From Paenibacillus pabuli (GTDB lineage Bacteria; Bacillota; Bacilli; Paenibacillales; Paenibacillaceae), in contig NZ_JBDOIO010000005.1 in NCBI RefSeq assembly GCF_039831995.1, positions 496,001-560,000 of the forward strand: a stretch of 64,000 bases of DNA, given 5' to 3'. Made by a program: the position numbers and the translations under genes. The first letter of the stretch is position 1; every line of letters begins with the position of its first letter. Below the pieces are notes generated by a model. It had not been told where the DNA came from. It searched no databases and was given only the letters and a program-made list of their open reading frames with translations. Below are positions 43,634-52,539 of this stretch, piece by piece.

Positions 43634-44794
43634 ATGCTGTTATGGCAGGAGATGGAGCGTGAAGGCCTCGAAGAACTCGTATTTTGTCATGATCCGCATA
43701 GTGGACTGCGAGCTGTCATTGCCATCCACAGCACCGTACTCGGGCCAGCACTGGGAGGATGCCGCTACTGGGCGTATGCTTCGGAGGAAGAAGCCGTTCG
43801 CGATGCGATCAAGCTGGCCAAAGGCATGACCTACAAAAATGCGGTTTCCAACCTGCCGTATGGCGGCGGAAAAGCCGTGGTCTGGGAGTTGCCTTCGGCA
43901 AAGGCCGCTAAGCCGGACACCGACAGTGGAAATGGAAGACATACTGCTGAAGATTCAATAGCGGTAGAATCGGGAGTTGAGCCGTCCGGCAGTAACAACT
44001 TGAACCGGAATGTCTCTCAACGTGCGCATATCTTCCGCACACTGGGACGCTTCCTGGAACGATTGAATGGACGCTATGTTACAGGTCTTGATCTGGGCAC
44101 TACGGCAGCGGATATGGATCAGATCCGATTGGAGACCACCTATGTGACGGATACAACCGGGTCACTGGGGGCGCAAAATGACTTCACAGCCGAGATGACC
44201 GCCTATGGCGTGTATACAGGCATTGTGACCTCGCTGCACCACCAGGGGGTCACTTCCCTTCAGAGCATTCCCGTTGCCGTCCAGGGACTGGGCAAGGTTG
44301 GGCATGCCCTGTGCCGTCACCTGCATGCAGCCGGGGCACGGCTCATTGTGGCAGACGTTGTACCGGAACGTGTACAACGTGCCCTTGTGCAGTTCAGCGG
44401 CGCTACTCTGGCCGATCCGGCCCATATTCACGCCGCTGACTGCAAGGTGTTCGCCCCCTGTGCCCTAGGGGGCGTGTTGACCCCGGCAACGGTGGAGGAG
44501 CTTCGCTGCTCCATCGTTGCCGGGGCGGCGAACAACCAGCTCAGCCACCGGGAGCGGGTTGTTCGCCGCATGCAGGCGCGGGGCATTCTGTACGCGCCTG
44601 ACTATGTGCTTAACGCAGGCGGCATCATCAGCACCGCCTACGAGCTGGAGGGTGCAGGGCCGGACCAGATCCGCCAGCGGGTGGCGGAAATTGCGGGTAC
44701 TCTCACCCAGGTCTACCAAAGAGCTGATGCATCAGGCATCTCCACCGCTGATGCAGCAGACCGGATGGCTGAGGCCAGACTTGCTCAGCCATGA
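43634..44794 (+). CDS. Glu/Leu/Phe/Val dehydrogenase family protein with insertion
   Basis: A 386-residue protein resembling leucine dehydrogenase. Substrate-binding GPALGGCR, catalytic-region MTYKNAVSNLPYGGGKAVV (Lys68 and Lys80), YVTGLDLGTTAADMD, and a Rossmann fold with VQGLGKVG (217-224). About 45 residues rich in Ser, Asp, Gly and Asn (about 85-130) replace the short loop that normally joins GGGK to the next helix, which is unusual. The family's T-A-E-D is GLDL here. It normally deaminates a branched-chain amino acid with NAD+; activity is uncertain. The ATG at 43634 follows AAGGGGGAAGGG. GC rises toward the 3' end. Confidence 0.8.
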   Translation: MLLWQEMEREGLEELVFCHDPHSGLRAVIAIHSTVLGPALGGCRYWAYASEEEAVRDAIKLAKGMTYKNAVSNLPYGGGKAVVWELPSAKAAKPDTDSGNGRHTAEDSIAVESGVEPSGSNNLNRNVSQRAHIFRTLGRFLERLNGRYVTGLDLGTTAADMDQIRLETTYVTDTTGSLGAQNDFTAEMTAYGVYTGIVTSLHHQGVTSLQSIPVAVQGLGKVGHALCRHLHAAGARLIVADVVPERVQRALVQFSGATLADPAHIHAADCKVFAPCALGGVLTPATVEELRCSIVAGAANNQLSHRERVVRRMQARGILYAPDYVLNAGGIISTAYELEGAGPDQIRQRVAEIAGTLTQVYQRADASGISTADAADRMAEARLAQP

Positions 44795-44931
44795 TTGCGA
44801 TCCCCCTTCCTTTTACCTCGACCAGAAGGCCAGAAAACTGCTCCTTCGTCTTTTACCAGGCGAGTGAACAAACGGCGCTGTGACGGAGCATTCCTATGAA
44901 AGACATCATGAACCGCATCTTGTTCACCAAC

Positions 44932-44965
44932 AAAAAGCCAACCGGGTTCAGGCGAACCGGTTGGC
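44932..44965. terminator. hairpin terminator between dehydrogenase and ABC exporter genes
   Basis: GCCAACCGG pairs with CCGGTTGGC around an 11-nt loop, with A/T-rich flanks (AAAAA before, CTTCTC after). It can serve the convergent genes. The remaining 100 bp toward 45062 show no gene. Confidence 0.75.
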
Positions 44966-45061
44966 CTTCTCTCTTATTATGTGTTGTTTATCTGGTGCTG
45001 TGTAGCTTGTATCGTGTATTATCGTGTTTTGTTCAGTCCATTACTTGTCTCCTCACTCACT

Positions 45062-46717
45062 TCAAACCTGAGCATGCACCCGCTTGACCCGGTATAACAT
45101 GGTCCAGAGCAGCACATTCGCCACAATCAGAAGCCCGCCGAAGATCCATATGCCTCCTGGCAACGTGCGGAAGAAAACATGGATCCCCCATAACAAGGCA
45201 ATCACCGGGAATGCCGCGAATACGAACCAGCCATCACTTTGTTGGGCAATACTAAAGGACAGGGAGAACGGCGGCTTGCGCAATAACAGTTTGCTTGTTA
45301 ACGGAATCAGCGCCGTACCCACCAGCAGGATCACAGCCAGATCAGGCAGAATGCGCAGCCCGAATGTCCAGGTGAACACAATGGCATTCAGCAGAAAAAC
45401 AGGCAAGAACATATTGCACATAAATGCCTTCAGTGCACCCTTATAGAGCACATTTTCATTCGCAATCGGTGCAGCCCGGAAGGTCCAGAATGCCTTGTAT
45501 TGGCCCGAATATTTCAGCATGATAATCACCGAAACCACAAGAATCAGCATGATGTACAGCGTATAAAAGAACGATCCCTCTCTAAGCTCCGCCCATGTCG
45601 AGGACTGCAGCTGAGTGAACCAGAATACATAAGGCAGGACAAAGGATAATCCAATGGATGGGTATACCTTCAGCTTGAATTCCCGCTCATTCCGCATCAT
45701 GCTCGCTGACAGCCGGAAACAGGCCTGCTCCTCCCCCGAACGGCAGAACGCTCTGGCAAGCGTGCGATCCCATGACCCTTTTCTTCGCCCCGAGGTCGAT
45801 CCGGAATGGGCCATTTTCTCCAAATACAGTTCAAAGGAAGGCATCAGCTTCACATAGATAACCAAACTGATCATTGGAACAACAACAGCCAGCGCGCTGA
45901 AGGTATACAGCCATACATCCCCACCACCACCGAACAGCCATTCATATACAGCTGCATACCACACGGGAGGAAGTAAGAGCTGCCACCAGGCTGGCGTGAA
46001 GACCATGTCAAAATCTATGATACTGAATGACCGTGCAACCAGCTGATATCCAACAGCGATGCCAACGGATAACAAAATCTGTACCATGTTGATCATGTCT
46101 TTCAGCTTCTCTCCATCCAGAAACTTCATCATGAACAGGTAAACAAGAGATGTGGTGACCAGAATTAACATATTGATCAAAATGAGTTCCGCGATGAATA
46201 ACAGGAAGAATCCGATGCCATGTGTGATTAAGCCTGCAACCAGTGGTACGGCTGTCAGGGAACCTGTCAGCAGCAGCAAATACACTCCGGCATGAATAAC
46301 CCGGGCCATGCCAACCGTACGGGCATTCACCGGCTTGGTCATAATGATATTCCGATCCCGGATATCCAACAGCACGGACGAAAAGTCCGAGATCATGGAT
46401 GTCATGATGATAAACATCAGCACAGCGGTGACCAGACCCATCTGGAGCATATAATGACCCGTATCCCAGACGACGAATGGCACCAGAAGCAAACCCATCA
46501 ATCCGTACAACCAGAGGGACCGAAGATACAGGTTCCCTTCCTTCTGCTCCTTATTACCGCTTCGCGACGACAATACAGTCGGTACCCTACGCTGATCCAT
46601 CTGAAATTTCACTTTCAATATAAGCCGCAGTACATCATAATCCGCACCCGTCTTGGTAATGATATGGCGAAAATGATCCAGGATCTTCAGTGTACGGAAT
46701 TCGGACGATTCCGCCAT
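45062..46717 (-). CDS. ABC-2 type exporter permease subunit
   Basis: A protein of about 551 residues with roughly twelve hydrophobic helices after a soluble N-terminus of about 80 residues. The sequence is otherwise unremarkable and has no ABC cassette. The ATG at 46717 is 9 nt after AGGAGG and 1 bp from the stop of the ATPase gene, so the pair forms one transporter. Its size suggests a full two-halves permease rather than a half-transporter. The exported substrate is unknown; proteins of this layout occur as uncharacterised ABC exporters in Firmicutes. Confidence 0.85.
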   Translation of the reverse strand: MAESSEFRTLKILDHFRHIITKTGADYDVLRLILKVKFQMDQRRVPTVLSSRSGNKEQKEGNLYLRSLWLYGLMGLLLVPFVVWDTGHYMLQMGLVTAVLMFIIMTSMISDFSSVLLDIRDRNIIMTKPVNARTVGMARVIHAGVYLLLLTGSLTAVPLVAGLITHGIGFFLLFIAELILINMLILVTTSLVYLFMMKFLDGEKLKDMINMVQILLSVGIAVGYQLVARSFSIIDFDMVFTPAWWQLLLPPVWYAAVYEWLFGGGGDVWLYTFSALAVVVPMISLVIYVKLMPSFELYLEKMAHSGSTSGRRKGSWDRTLARAFCRSGEEQACFRLSASMMRNEREFKLKVYPSIGLSFVLPYVFWFTQLQSSTWAELREGSFFYTLYIMLILVVSVIIMLKYSGQYKAFWTFRAAPIANENVLYKGALKAFMCNMFLPVFLLNAIVFTWTFGLRILPDLAVILLVGTALIPLTSKLLLRKPPFSLSFSIAQQSDGWFVFAAFPVIALLWGIHVFFRTLPGGIWIFGGLLIVANVLLWTMLYRVKRVHAQV

Positions 46718-46718
46718 A

Positions 46719-47504
46719 TCAATACACCTCCTGCACAATCGATACAAAGCGTTCGGCAATCGCCTTATGCTCATTAAAGCCCGTTAATTGGTTAAACACC
46801 TCTTCAAGTGTGCCTTCCATGGACTGCTGCTGCAACTCCCTGAATGTCCCGTCTGCCATCACTCTTCCTTCCGCAATCAGGATGATCCGGCTGCTAATTT
46901 TCTCGACCACGTCCATGATGTGTGAGGAATAGAAGATGGTTGTACCTTTGGCCGACAGCTGTGACAAAATTTCCTTGACCACCATCACGCTGTTGGCATC
47001 CAGTCCACTGAGTGGTTCATCCAAAAACAACAGATCCGGATCATGCAGCAATGCCGAGATGAGCAGCACTTTCTGGCGCATCCCCTTCGAGAACGAGGCA
47101 ATGCGGGAATGATAGGATCTCTCGAGTCCAAAGCAATCCATCAGCTGCTTCGCCTTGTAATCGGCATCCTCATAAGACAAACCGTACAGTTCTCCAATGA
47201 ATGTCAGGTATTCTGCTGGCGTCAGTTGTTCGTACAGCTCTGCCACTTCAGGTACATAACCGATTCTGCGTTTATATTCCGTATCCCCATCCGCGATATC
47301 CTTGCCAAAGATGTGAACCTTGCCCACATATCCTTCAACCAGTCCCAGCAGGATCTTGACCGTGGTGCTTTTGCCGGCTCCATTCGGACCGATGTACCCG
47401 ATCATCTCTCCCCGCTTCACCTCAAGATCAATTCCGTTCAGGACATAACGTCCGTTATAACGCATCCGCAAGCCTTCAATGGAAAGTACTTGTTCTTCGT
47501 TCAC
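46719..47504 (-). CDS. ABC exporter ATP-binding protein
   Basis: A 261-residue ATPase of the CcmA/DRA class. Walker A is GPNGAGKST, the Q-loop region is GYVPEVAELYEQLTPAEYL, the signature is SFSKGMRQKV (Lys instead of the usual Gly, common in this class), Walker B is LLFLDEPLSGLD, and the switch His lies in FYSSHIMDVVE. First gene of a two-gene operon with the ABC-2 permease. Confidence 0.92.
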   Translation of the reverse strand: MNEEQVLSIEGLRMRYNGRYVLNGIDLEVKRGEMIGYIGPNGAGKSTTVKILLGLVEGYVGKVHIFGKDIADGDTEYKRRIGYVPEVAELYEQLTPAEYLTFIGELYGLSYEDADYKAKQLMDCFGLERSYHSRIASFSKGMRQKVLLISALLHDPDLLFLDEPLSGLDANSVMVVKEILSQLSAKGTTIFYSSHIMDVVEKISSRIILIAEGRVMADGTFRELQQQSMEGTLEEVFNQLTGFNEHKAIAERFVSIVQEVY

Positions 47505-47632
47505 TTCGTTATCCAGCTCCTGTCTCTATCTATTTCTATAATTCTACTAGTTTACCACAGTTTAGGATGTTATGATCCAGATGAACATCATATCTTACAA
47601 CAGACCCCTCCTAAATATGATAAATAGACAGC

Positions 47633-47662
47633 AAAAAGGACGCTTCATATGAAGCGTCCTTT
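47633..47662. terminator. palindromic terminator of the PepSY operon
   Basis: A perfect palindrome, AAAGGACGCTTC with GAAGCGTCCTTT around ATAT. The minus strand continues with TTTTGC. It lies about 95 bp past the PepSY gene stop. Confidence 0.85.
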
Positions 47663-47756
47663 ACCGCGTGCATGCAGCTATCAAGATGGTGTTCTCTCAA
47701 GGTGCAGGAGCATGCTAACTTGTATTTATTTTTACGAGTGTCTTAACGTTCTTTCA

Positions 47757-48395
47757 TTAATCCTCGTCGTCAAAATCCTGGTCAAAGGACAGCACTTTAC
47801 CTGTATTGGCATCCACATCAACATCAGCTTCGCCATCCGCGGTTCTGATCTCGATCTCATAGACATAACGTCCGTCATCATGGTCGAGTTCAATTTCGGT
47901 TACTTTTCCACCTGTCACCTGTTTCAGGGCAATGGCAGAGGCTTGTGCTTCTGTCAGTTTAACCTGTTTCGCAGCTGATTGGTTGGAAGAATTACTTGTG
48001 GCAGAGCCATTGTAATTATAGTCATCATCGTCGTCATAGTCTTCATCATCTACGACTGCCAGGATCTTGCCTGTATAGGCATCCAGACGAACCACCACGT
48101 CATTGCTTCCTTTTCGGTCGATTTCAACTTCGTAGTAGGTTTGGCCGTTTCTGCGCTCCAGATCGATGTCATCCACTTTACCCTCAGCTGCTTTTAATGC
48201 TGCTGCTTTGGCTTGCGCTCCAGTCAGCAATTTACCAGTGCTGCCCTGATCTTGTGTGACCGACTGTGAGGTCGATGTTGGCGTCGTTTGTACGGACTGT
48301 CCGTTTACACTGCTGCTTGCCGCTACCGCCGATCCTCCAAGAAGTACCGCTGCCGAAATACTGCCAATCCATAGTTTGTGTTTGTTCATCATCAT
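47757..48395 (-). CDS. secreted protein with two PepSY domains
   Basis: A 212-residue exported protein. The signal peptide ends near GSAVAA, and two PepSY modules (about 58-115 and 142-208) are each marked by AxxxALKxxxGKV, YEVEID/YEIEIR and a D-A-x-TGK turn. An acidic Asp/Tyr-rich linker lies between them. PepSY proteins are thought to inhibit proteases or buffer the cell wall environment. The start is the first of three ATGs, 7 nt after GAGGAG. It ends an operon with the PepSY protein and two-component system upstream. Confidence 0.88.
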   Translation of the reverse strand: MMMNKHKLWIGSISAAVLLGGSAVAASSSVNGQSVQTTPTSTSQSVTQDQGSTGKLLTGAQAKAAALKAAEGKVDDIDLERRNGQTYYEVEIDRKGSNDVVVRLDAYTGKILAVVDDEDYDDDDDYNYNGSATSNSSNQSAAKQVKLTEAQASAIALKQVTGGKVTEIELDHDDGRYVYEIEIRTADGEADVDVDANTGKVLSFDQDFDDED

Positions 48396-48543
48396 TCATC
48401 ATCTCCTCGTTGTTGTTCTCGTTCTCGTCTACAGTTATAGAATAACCCGTGCGAATGAGAGATTAGCGAGAGTCAGATTAGAATTTGATGAGAAAATGAC
48501 TAGAACATTCACAGTATCATGAGTTCCCTACTATTTATCCTGT

Positions 48544-49335
48544 TTAATCCTCTTCGTCTTCATCCCAGGTCACGGACCGGATTGCTCCGGATATAGCGTT
48601 CACCTGCACGATAGCTTCCCTGCCATCCTCCAGATCAATCTCCACCAAATAATAGGGATTCCCACTATTCGTGCCCCGGAGCTCGGTGTCATCCACTTCC
48701 CCGGGAACTCTGGCAAGTGCTTTTTGCTCAGCTTCCTTCTCACTCAGAAACTGTGGGGTATCGTCCTCTTTTGCCGGTTCCGAGGCTGGTGCATCCAACG
48801 TTTGGGAAGATTGCTTCTCCCCGTTATATGGATCAACCGTCCACTGCTCACGGCGATTATCCTTCATTTTCAATACGGCCAGGTACACCGGATTTCCCTG
48901 CTGTTCCACCAGTTCCAGTGATACCAGCTGCTCATCGGTTTGCTTGCGTAACTCTGTCTTGATCTGCTCTCGACTGAGCAGTGTTTTTTCTTCCGCTTGA
49001 GGATTGGATTCCAGCCGTTTAATGGCATTGACTGTAGCCGTTTCTGCATCCAGCTGTACATCATATAGCCCCGTTTCGGATCGAAGCTGCATGATGTACG
49101 TGCCGTCCTTCAATGTGGAATTTACAATTTCTCCAGGGTATTGTTCCAAAACTGCCTGAGCGGCTGCATCTGCACTCAGCATCACACGGCTTGATTGCCA
49201 TGGTTGCCACCAGCCTACAATTACGACAAGCAGCACAGCCACAATACCAGCTCCCCACCATAGCGGTCGCCTTGAACTTCCTTTCGGCTGCTGCTGTTCC
49301 CGTTTCATTTCCGGTGGTCTCTGTGAATTTTCCAA
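48544..49335 (-). CDS. membrane-anchored protein with PepSY-like repeats
   Basis: A protein of about 263 residues: a basic, Gln-rich cytoplasmic N-terminus, one membrane helix (WWGAGIVAVLLVVIVGWW), then an extracytoplasmic part with three PepSY-like units. The last is the best, from FLSEKEAEQKALARVPGEVDD to ISGAIRSVTWDEDEED. The likely start is TTG at 49335, 4 nt after GGGGGAGG, although the frame opens earlier with GTG at 49353; an ATG at 49308 is also possible. 77 bp downstream of the kinase gene. Confidence 0.85.
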   Translation of the reverse strand: MENSQRPPEMKREQQQPKGSSRRPLWWGAGIVAVLLVVIVGWWQPWQSSRVMLSADAAAQAVLEQYPGEIVNSTLKDGTYIMQLRSETGLYDVQLDAETATVNAIKRLESNPQAEEKTLLSREQIKTELRKQTDEQLVSLELVEQQGNPVYLAVLKMKDNRREQWTVDPYNGEKQSSQTLDAPASEPAKEDDTPQFLSEKEAEQKALARVPGEVDDTELRGTNSGNPYYLVEIDLEDGREAIVQVNAISGAIRSVTWDEDEED

Positions 49336-49412
49336 TTGGCCTCCCCCTTTCACACATGCATCTTACTCCCGTGATACTCTTGGCATCAGTATATAAGAGA
49401 AGAATGAGAATT

Positions 49413-50801
49413 TCATGAGAACGGGGCAGTCTGAACGGATACTGGCAAAATAATTGAAGCCTCGGTGCCTACGCCCTCGGTGCTCTTCAGTTCGACACGT
49501 GCGCCTATAGCCCCTGCGATGTCCCTCGCTAGAGACAATCCCAAGCCAGATCCACTTGCTCCGCCGCTGCGGGTCCTCGCCGGATCAACACGGTAGAAAC
49601 GATCAAATACTTTGGACAGCTCTTCCTCCCGCATACCAATCCCCGAATCCACGATGCAAATCCGGCATTCCTGTCCTATGGATTCCAACTTGACCTCAAT
49701 AGCATCTTCACTGTACTTGCGGGCATTATCCAGCAGAATAAACAGCATCTGCTTCAGCTTGCTTTCATCGCTGATCACCCAGATACTGCCCGGATCATCG
49801 CAATAGACTTCCCGGTGATAGGCTTCCCGAAAGGCTCGAGTGGAATTTTGGGCTAGACGTGTAATATCCAGCCGTTCCAGCTGTACGTTCCATTGTTCTG
49901 GCTGCTTCGCCAGCAAGAGCAGCTGTTCCGTCATCTCACGCATGCGAACGGATTCGGACAATATGGCTTCTACAGCCTCATCGAACACCTCAGGCCGCTC
50001 TTTGCCTCGTCGCTGCAGCAGACTGGCATAACTTTCGATAATGGTCAGCGGTGTTTTAAGCTCATGGGAAGCATCCGATACGAAACGCTCCTGCCGCTCA
50101 AAGTTGGATTCCAGCAAATCCATCATGCGGTTGAACGTCTGCCCCATGGTACTCAGTTCATCCTTCGATTGGGCAGCCAGCGGAAGCCGCTTGAACTGGC
50201 CGCTCGACTGAATATCACTCATGGTACGAGTCATCTGCTGAATCGGTCTTGTCATCCGGTTGGCCAGAATCCGGCTGGAGATAATGGCAGGAATCAATGC
50301 GATAATCGTTACGGCAACCAGGACTGTACGCAGCACAGACAGGCCATTCTCAGTATCTGCGACACTTTCGGTGACTTGTACATTCACCACTTCACCGTCA
50401 GGCCAGATTACCGGCACGGACACCCAGACATACTCCAGCTGTCCAACCCGTGTATATTCCGATTTTTTCTCACTCTCATACTTGTAGGGCAGCTTGCTCA
50501 GCGTCTCGTTCAACTGGGGCTCTGTCGCTGTCGTTACAGGATCGGAGCTGGTACCGTCCTCATTGACAATGCGCAGCATGCCTTCCACTGGCGCATAGGC
50601 ACGCAGCAGGTCATCCGGCGGAATGGACTCGGCAGAATCGCGTACCCCCGTTACGATAGAACCTGCCTCAGCTTCGACCCGTTTGATTTCATTAGATATC
50701 GAGATCCGCTCGAATACGATATACACCGACAAGTTTACAGCGATGAGCAGCACCGCAAACAATACCGAGGAGTACCCATAAATTTTGCTCCGCAGACTCA
50801 T
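49413..50801 (-). CDS. sensor histidine kinase of the PepSY operon
   Basis: A 462-residue kinase. TM1 is near 10-32, an extracytoplasmic domain of about 120 residues follows, TM2 is near 155-178, and HAMP follows. The HisKA box is FVSDASHELKTPLTIIESYASLL with its phospho-His; the ATPase domain has LLDNARKYSEDA, DSGIGM and GSGLGLSLARDI. Four-bp overlap with the response-regulator gene (ATGA). Similar to CssS/YkoH-type kinases; the downstream PepSY proteins suggest cell-wall or secretion stress sensing. Confidence 0.92.
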   Translation of the reverse strand: MSLRSKIYGYSSVLFAVLLIAVNLSVYIVFERISISNEIKRVEAEAGSIVTGVRDSAESIPPDDLLRAYAPVEGMLRIVNEDGTSSDPVTTATEPQLNETLSKLPYKYESEKKSEYTRVGQLEYVWVSVPVIWPDGEVVNVQVTESVADTENGLSVLRTVLVAVTIIALIPAIISSRILANRMTRPIQQMTRTMSDIQSSGQFKRLPLAAQSKDELSTMGQTFNRMMDLLESNFERQERFVSDASHELKTPLTIIESYASLLQRRGKERPEVFDEAVEAILSESVRMREMTEQLLLLAKQPEQWNVQLERLDITRLAQNSTRAFREAYHREVYCDDPGSIWVISDESKLKQMLFILLDNARKYSEDAIEVKLESIGQECRICIVDSGIGMREEELSKVFDRFYRVDPARTRSGGASGSGLGLSLARDIAGAIGARVELKSTEGVGTEASIILPVSVQTAPFS

Positions 50802-51541
50802 GATTGCTCCTTCAGGACGTATCCAACACCCCGAACAGTATGTATTAAGGGTGAAGTGTACCCGTTATCTACCTTTTTGCGCAAATAACGGATATACACA
50901 TCCACCACATTGGTATCTCCATAATAATCGTAACCCCACACCGCCTGTACAATCTGGTCTCGGCTCAATACCTGACGCTGATTCTGAAGCAGGTACACCA
51001 GCAGATCGAACTCACGTGGAGTAAGCTCGATGGGCATTCCATCCCGGGAGACCTCCCTTGTACCCTCATTCAACCTCAATCCAGCGGCAGTAAGCCAGCC
51101 AGTCTCTTCTTCAAGCGTATCGCTTGTTGAATCTTGATTGGCATGTACTGTAACCTCGGATGAAGAAGCGGCTGCAGTACTCAGTCGGAGTGCTGCCCGT
51201 ACTCTGGCAAGCAGTTCTTCGATTCGGAAAGGTTTAGTAATGTAGTCGTTGGCACCAAGATCAAGTCCCGATACCTTGTCCTCGACGGAATCCTTCGCTG
51301 TCAGCATCAGGATAGGCACCATGGCATCTTTGGCACGAATTCGCCGTAACACTTCGATCCCGCTCAGACCGGGAAGCATAATATCCAGCAGAATCAAATC
51401 CCACTGGCCGCCATGATACATTTCCAAGCCTTCCGTACCACTCCCGGCCTTACCCACCTGATATCCCTCATACTGTAATTCAAGTTCAAGCAGGCGTGCG
51501 ATTTTGGGTTCATCTTCAATCACCAGCACGGCTTCATTCAT
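50798..51541 (-). CDS. OmpR/PhoB-family response regulator of the PepSY operon
   Basis: A 247-residue regulator. The receiver has Asp10/Glu11 and phospho-Asp53 in LILLDIMLPGLSG, with switch Lys in ITKPFR. The linker is about 25 residues longer than usual and Ser/Thr/Glu-rich (STAAASSSEVTVHANQD), followed by a winged helix with LTPREFDLLVYLL and DVYIRYLRKKVD. Start ATG after GAGGGGG. First gene of the RR-HK-PepSY-PepSY operon. Confidence 0.93.
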   Translation of the reverse strand: MNEAVLVIEDEPKIARLLELELQYEGYQVGKAGSGTEGLEMYHGGQWDLILLDIMLPGLSGIEVLRRIRAKDAMVPILMLTAKDSVEDKVSGLDLGANDYITKPFRIEELLARVRAALRLSTAAASSSEVTVHANQDSTSDTLEEETGWLTAAGLRLNEGTREVSRDGMPIELTPREFDLLVYLLQNQRQVLSRDQIVQAVWGYDYYGDTNVVDVYIRYLRKKVDNGYTSPLIHTVRGVGYVLKEQS

Positions 51542-51588
51542 ACAGAGTTCCCCCTCGTTCCATTCTCCCGATATCTTACAATAAGACG

Positions 51589-52233
51589 CTACAGTTTGCC
51601 CAATGCATCCTCCACGAGATCATCCCCGGCAATCAGGTCAAATGCCATGCGATACGTCTTCTCTTCCTGCAGGGATGCCGCGATAACACGAGCCACATCC
51701 TCGCGTGGTATGCTTCCTGGTTTCAGTTCTGTTCCTACGGCGATTTTGCCTGTTCCCGGTTCATTTTTCAAGCCACCAGGACGAATAATTGTATAATTCA
51801 GCTCGCTCGCAAACAGTGCGCGATCGGCATAATGCTTCGCTACATAGTATGGCTTAATGGCATCAGACCATTTCTCCCGCTGATCCGCACCAAAAGCACT
51901 GACCAAAATGTATCTGGAAATGCCCTGCTGGTGTGCGGCCTCCATTGTTTTCACAGCGCCATCGAGATCAATAAGGAGCGTCTTGTCTGCACCTGTAGAA
52001 CCACCGGATCCTGCCGTAAATACGATGGCATCATGATCCTTCATCGCTTCGGCCAAATCGTTCACACTGCCCTCCAGATCGCCTATGACTACATTTGCAC
52101 CCAACTGTTTCAATGCTTCTGCCTGTTCCGGTTTGCGAATCATTGCTGTCACCCGATGCTTGCTTTCCTGGGCCAGCTGTTCCACCAGCATCTTGCCGAT
52201 TTGTCCGTTTGCTCCAATAACCAATACATTCAT
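51589..52233 (-). CDS. NAD(P)-binding atypical SDR / NmrA-type protein (YhfK-like)
   Basis: A 214-residue Rossmann protein with the nucleotide site VIGANGQIGKMLVEQL, GDLEG after strand 3, TAGSGGSTGADKT in place of a catalytic tetrad, and Y-x3-K as YYVAKHYADRAL. B. subtilis YhfK has the same length and layout. Enzymatic role unknown; a stress or redox function is often presumed. Start ATG after GAGGAG. Monocistronic, with a hairpin-bearing leader region upstream. Confidence 0.87.
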   Translation of the reverse strand: MNVLVIGANGQIGKMLVEQLAQESKHRVTAMIRKPEQAEALKQLGANVVIGDLEGSVNDLAEAMKDHDAIVFTAGSGGSTGADKTLLIDLDGAVKTMEAAHQQGISRYILVSAFGADQREKWSDAIKPYYVAKHYADRALFASELNYTIIRPGGLKNEPGTGKIAVGTELKPGSIPREDVARVIAASLQEEKTYRMAFDLIAGDDLVEDALGKL

Positions 52234-52539
52234 ATGTCATACTCCTCTCGGTTAAACGGGTGTCCCCGTGTAGTTTTATCCTTCTCTGGACTTGCCTTTA
52301 ATTTAAACGAAAGCCGGCGCTTCTAAGCGCCGGCTGCTGTGATCCAATCCGTTCAGCGCATTTACCGCGCAAAAACACTGCTTCCATATACATCTTAATA
52401 TACCATACACCCCGTGCTGTCTATACCTTACAATGTTCATCCATTCCTACAGGCCTATTCAACTTCTATTGCTCCTAGGCTTGGTAGTAACGCAAAAAGG
52501 GTGCCCCAAGGGGCACCCTTATATGGATGGTTACTAAGA
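52234..52539. other. 306-bp region upstream of the YhfK-like gene
   Basis: It contains the NDH-2 terminator at 52493-52518 and a perfect inverted repeat, AGCCGGCGCTT with AAGCGCCGGCT (52312-52335), which on the minus strand is followed by TTCGTTTAAATT. Minus-strand frames across the hairpin encode only a doubtful 31-codon ORF (start about 52393) without a ribosome site. No promoter is clear by eye. Confidence 0.5.
52493..52518 (-). terminator. intrinsic terminator of the NDH-2 gene
   Basis: GGGTGCCCC pairs with GGGGCACCC around two bases, followed by TTTTTGCG on the minus strand, 21 bp past the stop. Confidence 0.9.

Noticed and set aside
47635-47662. Perfect palindrome as a regulator operator
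   Set aside because: It is followed by a T-tract on the minus strand and lies past a gene end, so it fits an intrinsic terminator.
49893-50888. A 331-codon plus-strand frame opposite the PepSY operon kinase
   Set aside because: Antisense to conserved HAMP, HisKA and ATPase motifs and without a start signal.
51496-52326. A 276-codon plus-strand frame opposite the YhfK-like gene
   Set aside because: Antisense to a recognisable Rossmann protein; no ribosome site and a Cys-rich shadow composition.
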